A stretch of 5,377 nt of DNA, from the NCBI GenBank assembly GCA_018238825.1, contig JABCSP010000171.1, positions 1 to 5,377 of the forward strand, written 5' to 3'. The DNA comes from Candidatus Thorarchaeota archaeon (lineage in GTDB: Archaea > Asgardarchaeota > Thorarchaeia > Thorarchaeales > Thorarchaeaceae). The notes beneath the pieces are model-generated. The model was not told where the DNA came from. It did not search any database and was given only the letters and a program-made list of their open reading frames with translations. Position 1 is the first letter of the stretch; the number at the start of each line of letters is the position of its first letter. Positions 1 to 5,377 of this stretch are shown here, piece after piece. The position numbers and the translations under genes are program-made.

Positions 1-74
1 ATTACAATCGTGAGTGTGGTTGGGTCCCCAAATGGGGTTTCTAGATTACCTGTGACTGTGATTGAAGTAAGACG
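1..74 (-). repeat. Ig-like tandem repeat, unit 3, first 24 residues (truncated by window edge)
   Basis: The unit starts RLTSITVTGN exactly 297 bases after unit 2 and continues LETPFGDPTTLTIV to the edge. The Tyr-to-Phe and Leu-to-Pro changes relative to units 1 and 2 are visible. It shows that the array continues to the left, so the full repeat number is unknown. Confidence 0.85.
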
Positions 75-3000
75 ATTTCTGATTTGGATGTTGAATACAT
101 AATTTGTCGGATTTTGATAATTACCTAACATCACTACGGACAGAGTTACTGATTCTCCGCCAACTGACCAGCTACTTGTATCCAAATCGTATAGAAGGTC
201 TGAAGGAGTTGCTTCACCCGGTGAACCATAACTTGAGCTAAAGCTGAAGCTGGAAACATCTGAAGCACTCAGAAGAGTTCCTGAGTCTAAGTCAGTGATT
301 ACAATCGTAAGTGTGGTTAGGTCCCCATAGGGTGTTTCTAGATTACCTGTGACTGTGATTGAAGTAAGACGATTTCTGATTTGGATGTTGAATACATAAT
401 TTGTCGGATTATCGTAGTTTCCAGTCATGACAACAGATAGAGTAACGGTTTCTCCACCAACTAACCAAGTACTTGTATCCAAATCGTATAGAAGGTCTGA
501 AGGAGTTGATTCGCCAGGTGTTCCATAACTTGAGCTAAAGCTGAAGCTGGAAACATCTGAAGCACTCAGAGTCGTTCCCGAGTCTAAGTCAGTGATTACA
601 ATCGTGAGTGGGGTTAGGTCCCCATATGGAGTTTCTAGATTACCAGAAACTGTGACAGAAGTATAGTGATTTCGTAATGTGAATGTCACATCAACACTTG
701 CCATGTCGTAGAGATTGGCAGAATTTGTAGCATTGAATGTGTAAGTATGATCTCCCTTTGACAAAGCCCCAGTTGCAATCGTAATATTGTAGCGACCATT
801 TGTCCAAGGAACAAAGGTCACAGGTGATCCATCATCAAATGTTATTGTTGCTCCAGAAATCAATGAATTGTCCCATGTATCTTTGTAAACAAGTGTTGCA
901 GTGAAATCAAAACCGGTTGGAGTCGTAGATACCGATTCATATGTCAACTGAGTTGTATGGAAGATATCTAAATCAAAACTGTCAGATGCATCAGAGTAGT
1001 AGGGATGCGTCGAATCGATTTCAATTCGCCAGCGCATTCTATCACTCAATTCAGATGTGTTCCGAGCTATGGAATATCTTCCATCGCCTAGGTCCTCGAA
1101 ATATTCAGTTGTTCCTACTCCAGAAACGGTCCAGTTCATTGATACTGTAGCACCAATCGCAGGGTCAGCATTGTTTACATCAGAGAAATCAACAACAAGA
1201 TATAGTATGTCACCTACTGTCAAAGATTCTAATCCCGAAGCAGCATCGCTTGGGGATTCAATTGATAACGTTGATGCCCTTCGCACAATGAAGTTCCTCT
1301 GATATTCTCCTACTCTATGACTGACTGAACTTCCAGAATCATTGTAATGTGCCAGTACAGTCCAAAGACCAGAAGGAGCAGTTAGGTCCAATGCTTTATC
1401 GATATACATGTCTGGAGAAGTTTGAGTTGACGCAGAAGCTATAGTTCTGAAGCTCGATGAAGATTGCCACATTAAATATTCAGTATTTATCCACTGACTA
1501 GAACGAATAGTGTTACTAATCCGTAGTTCATCAATAGTACCTTCGAACCACCCATTATCCTCCTTAGGATTCATTTGGTCCATGAAGCCTCCACCAATCA
1601 CCCAATCATCTGTAAATGTGACATTCGCATAAGGCACGGTACCTAAGGATGAATTCGTGTTATTAGCACCATTAACGAAGACTGTATTTAGGGTAGGAGT
1701 AGCTGAATACATTGTACAAGTGAAATAATACCATGTATCTGCAGCCCATGTAGTCCTTAATGACCAGACATATCGTTGACCTGCTGCAGCATTCTCTGTC
1801 TTGAAAACCAATGACCCATTAGGGATACTAGAGTGAAGGTAATCACTTCCTGCAATAGCAATGTGCATGTCATCATCTGCACCAATAGCTTTTGTGAGAA
1901 TTACTTGAGTAGGACCAGGAGTGCTGGTAACAGCGGTATCTAATTTGAACCATCCAGAAAAGGTCACATCGCCTACAGGCTCAAGACCTCTCGCAGAGGT
2001 AACATTGATTCTATCATCAGTACCATCAAAGCTTTGACCAGTACCAAAAATTCCAGTTACATCCTCATTCCCAACTTGATCACCGTAATAATCACCTGAC
2101 GTAGAATCAAGATGATCGGTTGACGTGCCCTCATCAGTTGCATCTTCACCAAGATGCCAAACAGCTGAATAACTTGAGGACCATACATTCTCCGAGTCCG
2201 ATTGAGGACCAACTACTGGATTTCCATAGTACATGGAGATGATTGTATCAGTTGAACTTGATAGGTTAGCTTTAACCCAGGCAACAAGGTGTGCTTGTGT
2301 TGGATTATAGGCTTGATTGAATAATTCAATCTCATGAGCTAGAATGATGCTATTTGATACAAACACAATATCATCGGCATCAGCCTGAACATCATCGTGT
2401 AAATCAGTATCTAGAATGTCAATCAGAACTGGGAAATCTGTAAAGTCGCCAGTGACCCATCCATTATGAATTGTGATATCTTTTCTATATCGGAATGACG
2501 AGAGAAGGTGCGTGGTTGCCCCAACCGTTGAATCAGAGGAAGAGTACCAAATGGAGCCAGTAGGATCAATAAGATCAAACTCAGCACTTGCACCAGTAAT
2601 CCATGAGCTGGTTACTCCAAACCGCATTGTGTCACCTGTATCAAAAGTCGTTGTCAATGAAGTATAGGGACCACCTGATGGACCCATCTCAAGGTCATCA
2701 ATATGATTTGCTGCAGTAAAGGTAAGTGTCCAGACACCATAAGTGTCAACAGCAGAGCTTCGAACTATAACGGCATCATAATCAATGTACCACTCAGCTG
2801 GAGTAGTTCTCTCAATACCAAGTGGGTCAGTGACAGATACTGCCTTCCAATCTGTAACAGGATAAGAAACTGAAAAGTTCAGTTCTGCAACCTCAGCAGG
2901 AGGAGAAACAAGAACATTAGCTGTCCAGGTAACAGTAGTGGCATTTTCTACAGAATACGAAACTCCTGGGGTTAACAGATTTGACAGAGTGCTACTAGTA

Positions 3001-3215
3001 TCACTATACGCAGATGCATTTACGAAGGTCCCTAAAAATGAAACATCCAGTGCGGACCCAGTTCCAGTATAGGCGGTTCCACCATTAGAGAGGAAACCTA
3101 GCTCAGATACACTTGGATCTACAAGTGAAGTATCAGTAGCCAAATTATATGGGCTAGCTAGTGATAGTACAAATAACGTAATCAGGACTAGACTAAGAAT
3201 ACTGCTTCTCCTCAT
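1..3215 (-). CDS. Large secreted DUF2341-LamG-Ig-like repeat surface protein (C-terminus outside window)
   Basis: The frame is open for 1,071 codons from ATG 3215-3213 to the left edge; no stop is seen, so the protein is longer. The N-terminus (MRRSS, then a Leu/Val/Ile stretch to about residue 20, then ASPYN) is a signal peptide. Domains in order: β-rich N-terminal region (about 25-240); DUF2341 (243-332); LamG/ConA-like domain (about 340-580); a conserved-looking bridge (590-648); Ig-like domain 1 (649-752); Ig-like domain 2 (about 755-849); then 99-residue Ig-like repeats from 850 to the edge. Only one Cys (in YYFTCTMY) was seen, with many N-X-S/T sequons, which fits an exported, possibly N-glycosylated protein. 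Family knowledge: DUF2341+LamG proteins are extracellular and often adhesin-like; the ligand is unknown. The start is favoured because GGTGGTG lies 8 bases upstream and the signal peptide begins immediately; an in-frame ATG at 3257 lacks such a site. No membrane anchor or sorting signal is visible because the C-terminus is missing. Confidence 0.9.
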   Translation of the reverse strand, partial: MRRSSILSLVLITLFVLSLASPYNLATDTSLVDPSVSELGFLSNGGTAYTGTGSALDVSFLGTFVNASAYSDTSSTLSNLLTPGVSYSVENATTVTWTANVLVSPPAEVAELNFSVSYPVTDWKAVSVTDPLGIERTTPAEWYIDYDAVIVRSSAVDTYGVWTLTFTAANHIDDLEMGPSGGPYTSLTTTFDTGDTMRFGVTSSWITGASAEFDLIDPTGSIWYSSSDSTVGATTHLLSSFRYRKDITIHNGWVTGDFTDFPVLIDILDTDLHDDVQADADDIVFVSNSIILAHEIELFNQAYNPTQAHLVAWVKANLSSSTDTIISMYYGNPVVGPQSDSENVWSSSYSAVWHLGEDATDEGTSTDHLDSTSGDYYGDQVGNEDVTGIFGTGQSFDGTDDRINVTSARGLEPVGDVTFSGWFKLDTAVTSTPGPTQVILTKAIGADDDMHIAIAGSDYLHSSIPNGSLVFKTENAAAGQRYVWSLRTTWAADTWYYFTCTMYSATPTLNTVFVNGANNTNSSLGTVPYANVTFTDDWVIGGGFMDQMNPKEDNGWFEGTIDELRISNTIRSSQWINTEYLMWQSSSSFRTIASASTQTSPDMYIDKALDLTAPSGLWTVLAHYNDSGSSVSHRVGEYQRNFIVRRASTLSIESPSDAASGLESLTVGDILYLVVDFSDVNNADPAIGATVSMNWTVSGVGTTEYFEDLGDGRYSIARNTSELSDRMRWRIEIDSTHPYYSDASDSFDLDIFHTTQLTYESVSTTPTGFDFTATLVYKDTWDNSLISGATITFDDGSPVTFVPWTNGRYNITIATGALSKGDHTYTFNATNSANLYDMASVDVTFTLRNHYTSVTVSGNLETPYGDLTPLTIVITDLDSGTTLSASDVSSFSFSSSYGTPGESTPSDLLYDLDTSTWLVGGETVTLSVVMTGNYDNPTNYVFNIQIRNRLTSITVTGNLETPYGDLTTLTIVITDLDSGTLLSASDVSSFSFSSSYGSPGEATPSDLLYDLDTSSWSVGGESVTLSVVMLGNYQNPTNYVFNIQIRNRLTSITVTGNLETPFGDPTTLTIV
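75..371 (-). repeat. Ig-like 99-residue tandem repeat, unit 2 (residues 949-1047)
   Basis: This is the second full unit. It begins RLTSITVTGN, repeats LETPYGDLTTLTIV and the GESVTLSVV strand, and ends NIQIRN. It abuts unit 1 with no linker and is followed directly by unit 3. Long runs of its DNA are identical to the corresponding phase of the neighbouring units, while other runs have diverged strongly. Confidence 0.88.
372..668 (-). repeat. Ig-like 99-residue tandem repeat, unit 1 (residues 850-948)
   Basis: This is the first full unit of an in-frame tandem array with an exact period of 297 bases. It runs from HYTSVTVSGN through LETPYGDLTPLTIV, ITDLDSGT, SFSFSSSYGTPGE and WLVGGETVTLSVV to NIQIRN. 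By eye it differs from unit 2 at about 13 of 99 residues, mostly conservatively. The alternating hydrophobic pattern and length fit an Ig-like β-sandwich stalk domain. I do not recognise a named family. Confidence 0.88.
1476..2198 (-). other. LamG / concanavalin-A-like jelly-roll domain (about residues 340-580)
   Basis: The domain starts just after DUF2341 with YSAVWHLGED (Trp at 353), continues with FGTGQSFDGTDDRINV, VTFSGWFKL, WYYFTCTMY and VFVNG, and closes with WVIGGG and GTIDELRISNTIRSSQWI (Asp of DELR at 562), followed by NTEYLM. These are the signature strands of the LamG_3/ConA-like lectin fold, including the terminal 'IDELRIS' strand. In this superfamily the domain commonly binds glycans or protein ligands, often with Ca2+. 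The ligand cannot be inferred here. Boundaries are approximate. Confidence 0.85.
2220..2489 (-). other. DUF2341 domain of the minus-strand protein (residues 243-332)
   Basis: The domain opens with YRKDITIHN, has the core FPVLIDI at residue 261 followed by DVQADADDIVF and HEIELF, and closes with AWVKANL and the characteristic MYYGNP at 329-333. These are the hallmark strands of DUF2341, a short extracellular β-rich domain found next to LamG domains in archaeal and bacterial surface proteins. Its biochemical function is not known. It appears full length, about 90 residues. Confidence 0.88.
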
Positions 3216-3223
3216 GTGAAACA

Positions 3224-3230
3224 CACCACC
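3224..3230 (-). promoter_or_regulatory. Ribosome binding site-like GGTGGTG for the minus-strand gene
   Basis: GGTGGTG (minus strand) lies 8 bases upstream of ATG 3215. It is an imperfect but well-spaced Shine-Dalgarno-like sequence. It supports this start over the in-frame ATG at 3257, which would add 14 mostly polar residues before the signal peptide. Confidence 0.5.
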
Positions 3231-3299
3231 GAATCCCCGTACTTTTTCATTTTGCATTAAAATGACTCTATACGCTACGGCATCTCCTAACAATGACCT

Positions 3300-3308
3300 C
3301 TATATATC
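3300..3308 (-). promoter_or_regulatory. Candidate archaeal TATA box for the minus-strand gene
   Basis: On the minus strand this reads GATATATAG, the best TATA-like element upstream of the gene. A start about 25 bases downstream would give a leader of roughly 60 bases. A weaker alternative, CGTATAGAG at 3266-3274, would give a leader of roughly 30 bases. Assignment is by motif only. Confidence 0.4.
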
Positions 3309-3466
3309 AATTGATTTTGTTCAAACAGTTTCCTTGATACGTCCAACATGTCTTTTTTTCGAAAATCATAGGGATAAATTAGCAATTGGTTTTCAGACTT
3401 TAAGATATGATAGGATTTCGGGGCGAAAAAGCGAAAATCATTCCAATCCAACGAATCATTACATTC

Positions 3467-3478
3467 ACAATTAATTGT
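3467..3478. promoter_or_regulatory. Perfect 12-base palindrome ACAATTAATTGT
   Basis: The sequence equals its own reverse complement and is followed at once by TATAGG (3479-3484 region), a weak TATA-like element on the plus strand about 75 bases before ATG 3559. It could be a dimeric regulator site at the promoter, or chance in AT-rich DNA. Confidence 0.3.
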
Positions 3479-3514
3479 TATAGGTGGTTTGAGTAAAAAT
3501 AACATCAAGAGGAT

Positions 3515-3534
3515 AGTATACTTGAGAGTATACA
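3515..3534 (+). promoter_or_regulatory. Paired AGTATAC boxes upstream of the plus-strand gene (candidate operator or TATA region)
   Basis: AGTATACT (3515-3522, itself a perfect palindrome) is followed by TTGAG-region spacer and AGTATACA (3527-3534). The two boxes are 12 bases apart start to start, just over one helical turn, and end 6 bases before the ribosome binding site. The TATAC cores could act as promoter elements for a very short leader, or the pair could be a regulator site. Neither role is proven. Confidence 0.35.
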
Positions 3535-3540
3535 CCAGAT

Positions 3541-3546
3541 GAGGAG
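3541..3546 (+). promoter_or_regulatory. Ribosome binding site GAGGAG for the plus-strand gene
   Basis: GAGGAG is a good Shine-Dalgarno core. The 12-base spacing to ATG 3559 is somewhat longer than usual, but no alternative in-frame start lies between the upstream stop TGA (3523-3525) and this ATG. Confidence 0.6.
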
Positions 3547-3558
3547 ACCATTTCAATC

Positions 3559-5377
3559 ATGAAGCACAGATTTGCCATAAGCTTAGTTCTAGTAGTGATA
3601 TTCATTTCCCCAATGCTAAGTAATAATGGCACATTTTTATCAAATGACAATAATTATTCTGGAATTCCAGAAAGTATGACCAATTATGTGAATAGTGCAG
3701 ACCCATATTCAGGAACTGGTCCCTCACTACCCGTATCGTTATCAGGCATAGCAACTGATAGATTGGGCGGTAGTCTCCAAATTGATTCCTCAGCCTCAGA
3801 CATTCATACAATAACATTGGCTGATGGATGGTCAGGCTCGAACTTACAAACGACTATCGATTCATTATCGGTGGATGTTGATGATGTACGAAATGAGGAT
3901 TTGAATCTCTATCATAATGAGAAGTTCCTCATCCTAGGAGAAGAAGGTTATAATATTGAGAACGTTGCTGTACCTGATTATTGGACCCTCACAAAATCAA
4001 TCACTGGTAGCGGATCCGAGCATCCTATCCATGGAGCATTTGAGATAAATGATGTTTCAGGGTCAGGGTATTCAGGAACTATGGGTTGGCGATTCGATGC
4101 CGATTGGGGTTCGGGAGCGACTGTTAATTCAAATGATCAGATTTACTTGAGTCAACAGGTCTTGGCACCATACAGAGAGATTTACTCAGCAGACATCTCT
4201 TTCAACTATTATGTTAGCTCTTCTTCAAACTTAGCTGACCAGGTGTTCCTCTTTACCCGTTTCAATGGGTATGAAACCGAGTTTCATGTGTTAGAGTCTG
4301 GGGACACTACAAGTTCTTGGCTCTCAGCAAGTATCAATCTTCCAGCAGCTCAAGTTTCTGCGATAACGGTGCCTAATTCGATTCTATTAGAATTTGGACT
4401 GAAGTCTAATGTTGATGGTAGTCAAGCTTCTGCACAAGTAGCTTATGTCTTCGTCGACAATATCAAACTCGATTTGAACGTAAGACCGTTCCCAGAGCAA
4501 ATTGATCTAAAAGTAAACGGAACCGCAGTTATTGGCACGACTAAAGGAAGTATCTATCCATACTTGCCTGACGATAGCAATAGAGATGCTGAAGATAGCT
4601 CATCAAATGGGGTAGACCTTGATGGTTACCCGTGGGGAACTGGGTCACCAGGTATTTTGTATATGGGCACATGGGGTAGTGCATGGAGTGACACTTCTGC
4701 GTATCAAAGCGGATTTCAGTTTCCAATTGAAATTCCGCAAGGAGCAGTAATTACGTCTGCATATTTCGAAGCAGAACCAGCGGAAGAAACTAATTTAGCT
4801 GCAATGAGAATATATGCAGCCGGTCAAAATTCATCAGGTTTTCCAATAGAAAGTTTCACAACGGGTCTTCCACACATGTGGGATCGATTCAATTGGGTTG
4901 ACACAAGTATTGATTGGACAGTCACGGATTGGTCAGGACCAGTAAGAATCCGTCATCGATCTCCTGACATAGCTCCTCTAATTCAAGCAATTGTTTCAGA
5001 TAGTAGTTGGAATAGTGACAATTACGCATGTCTGATGTTGGATTATATGTGGTCAGATTCTTACCAAGGAGAATGGGGAATCAAAGGATCAGCAGGAACC
5101 AATAATTATCTGCAAGATGAACTGGCTAGATTGTTTGTAGAATACATGATACCACTTCCCGAAGACACAGTATATTTCATGCAGTATGAAAAGGATATCA
5201 CCGTCAACCCTGCACTAGTACCAAGCACTCTATCAAACTTTCCAGTATTAATTGATATCACTGATACAGATCTCAAGACAGATGTTCAAGCTGACGGAGA
5301 TGATATCGTCTTCAAGATAGGTGACCGAGTTCTTGATTTTGAGATAGAACTGTTCGATCAGGGGTATAATTCCACCC
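3559..5377 (+). CDS. Large secreted β-sandwich protein with jelly-roll, CBM-like and DUF2341 domains (C-terminus outside window)
   Basis: The frame is open for 606 codons from ATG 3559 to the right edge. An in-frame TGA at 3523-3525 and the lack of another ATG between make this start well supported; GAGGAG lies 12 bases upstream, a slightly long spacing. The N-terminus (MKHR, then a hydrophobic run to about residue 20) is a signal peptide. Residues 50-63 carry YSGTGPSLPVSLSG, shared with the divergent neighbour. Residues about 142-306 resemble a jelly-roll/MAM-like β-sandwich ending in the typical strand VFVDNIKLDL. Residues 338-356 are an Asp/Ser/Asn-rich linker. Residues about 365-530 form a second β-sandwich with the pattern IPQGAVITSAYF, then SIDWTV, SPDIAPLIQAIV and FVEY, reminiscent of carbohydrate-binding-type modules. 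DUF2341 begins near 541 and is truncated by the edge. Only one Cys was seen (residues NYACLML). A role in surface adhesion or glycan binding is inferred from the architecture; no catalytic motif is seen. The right half of the gene, where LamG or repeats might follow, is missing. Confidence 0.9.
   Translation, partial: MKHRFAISLVLVVIFISPMLSNNGTFLSNDNNYSGIPESMTNYVNSADPYSGTGPSLPVSLSGIATDRLGGSLQIDSSASDIHTITLADGWSGSNLQTTIDSLSVDVDDVRNEDLNLYHNEKFLILGEEGYNIENVAVPDYWTLTKSITGSGSEHPIHGAFEINDVSGSGYSGTMGWRFDADWGSGATVNSNDQIYLSQQVLAPYREIYSADISFNYYVSSSSNLADQVFLFTRFNGYETEFHVLESGDTTSSWLSASINLPAAQVSAITVPNSILLEFGLKSNVDGSQASAQVAYVFVDNIKLDLNVRPFPEQIDLKVNGTAVIGTTKGSIYPYLPDDSNRDAEDSSSNGVDLDGYPWGTGSPGILYMGTWGSAWSDTSAYQSGFQFPIEIPQGAVITSAYFEAEPAEETNLAAMRIYAAGQNSSGFPIESFTTGLPHMWDRFNWVDTSIDWTVTDWSGPVRIRHRSPDIAPLIQAIVSDSSWNSDNYACLMLDYMWSDSYQGEWGIKGSAGTNNYLQDELARLFVEYMIPLPEDTVYFMQYEKDITVNPALVPSTLSNFPVLIDITDTDLKTDVQADGDDIVFKIGDRVLDFEIELFDQGYNST
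5179..5377 (+). other. DUF2341 domain of the plus-strand protein, cut by the window edge (residues 541-606+)
   Basis: The segment reads MQYEKDITVNPA, then FPVLIDI at residue 561, DVQADGDDIVF and FEIELFDQGYN before the sequence ends. Over the 25-residue core beginning at FPVLIDI, 21 residues match the DUF2341 of the divergent neighbour by eye count, but most codons differ synonymously, so the similarity is protein-level conservation and not a recent DNA copy. The closing AWV...MYYGN part lies beyond the edge. Confidence 0.85.

Larger units (their letters stand above)
3216..3558. promoter_or_regulatory. Divergent intergenic promoter region
   Basis: These 343 bases lie between the two start codons and should carry both promoters. 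The stretch is AT-rich and contains TATA-like elements, two perfect short palindromes, a pair of AGTATAC boxes and a 10-base direct repeat. I see no convincing small gene, tRNA or terminator. The short open frames across it on either strand lack ribosome binding sites and overlap the regulatory sequences. Confidence 0.75.

Noticed and set aside
1..668. 297-base repeats as a CRISPR array, insertion sequence or satellite
   Set aside because: The period is exactly 99 codons, the frame is open throughout, and the differences respect the protein pattern. They are coding domain repeats.
941..1302. Two overlapping plus-strand open frames (941-1150 and 1057-1302)
   Set aside because: Antisense to the Ig-like domains of the minus-strand gene, which shows clear coding character; chance open frames.
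2473..2667. Plus-strand 64-residue open frame
   Set aside because: Antisense to the region just before and at the start of DUF2341 in the minus-strand gene.
3255..3257. Upstream in-frame ATG for the minus-strand gene
   Set aside because: It would add 14 mostly polar residues before the signal peptide and has no Shine-Dalgarno-like sequence, while ATG 3215 has GGTGGTG at 8 bases and starts the signal peptide directly.
3262..3474. Plus-strand 70-residue open frame in the intergenic region
   Set aside because: No ribosome binding site, no recognisable domain, and it covers the likely TATA box and palindromes of the divergent promoters.
3287..3556. Minus-strand 89-residue open frame in the intergenic region with a hydrophobic N-terminus
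   Set aside because: It would start at TTG 3556, overlaps the ribosome binding site and promoter of the plus-strand gene, has no ribosome binding site of its own, and its sequence resembles no family. The hydrophobic stretch comes from the AT-rich DNA.
3602..3817. Minus-strand 71-residue open frame
   Set aside because: Antisense to the N-terminus of the plus-strand secreted protein, with no supporting signals.
4541..4726. Minus-strand 61-residue open frame
   Set aside because: Antisense to the acidic linker and CBM-like module of the plus-strand gene.

Overview
The window holds the 5' parts of two large, divergently transcribed genes for secreted or cell-surface β-sandwich proteins, separated by a 343-base intergenic region. 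Both reading frames run off the window edges. I read the minus-strand gene through 1,071 codons and the plus-strand gene through 606 codons without meeting a stop. No RNA gene, mobile element, CRISPR array, enzyme-like catalytic motif or complete gene is visible.

The organism is most likely an archaeon. Evidence seen: AT-leaning, purine-ending codon use (AGA, ATA, GGA), short signal peptides followed by long Ser/Thr/Asp/Asn-rich and Cys-poor extracellular chains with many N-X-S/T sequons, TATA-like elements upstream of both genes, and the DUF2341 + LamG architecture. The overall look resembles the giant adhesin-like surface proteins of Asgard archaea (Thorarchaeota/Lokiarchaeota type). That placement rests on remembered style, not a search, and DUF2341/LamG proteins also occur in other archaea and in bacteria.

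Layout: 1-3215 (minus) encodes a signal peptide, an N-terminal β-rich region, DUF2341, a LamG/concanavalin-A-like domain, two different Ig-like domains, and then a tandem array of a 99-residue Ig-like repeat (two full copies and the start of a third) that continues past the left edge. 3216-3558 is the shared divergent promoter region. 3559-5377 (plus) encodes a signal peptide, a jelly-roll-like domain, an acidic linker, a second carbohydrate-binding-like β-sandwich, and a DUF2341 domain cut by the right edge.

The two proteins share the post-signal-peptide motif Y[T/S]GTGxxLxVS at nearly the same residue number (49 and 50), and a very similar DUF2341 core. They look like distant paralogues with shuffled domains, probably acting at the cell surface in adhesion, glycan binding or envelope structure. 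The clearest unusual signal is the mosaic identity between neighbouring 297-base repeats, which suggests recent gene conversion or unequal exchange in the array.
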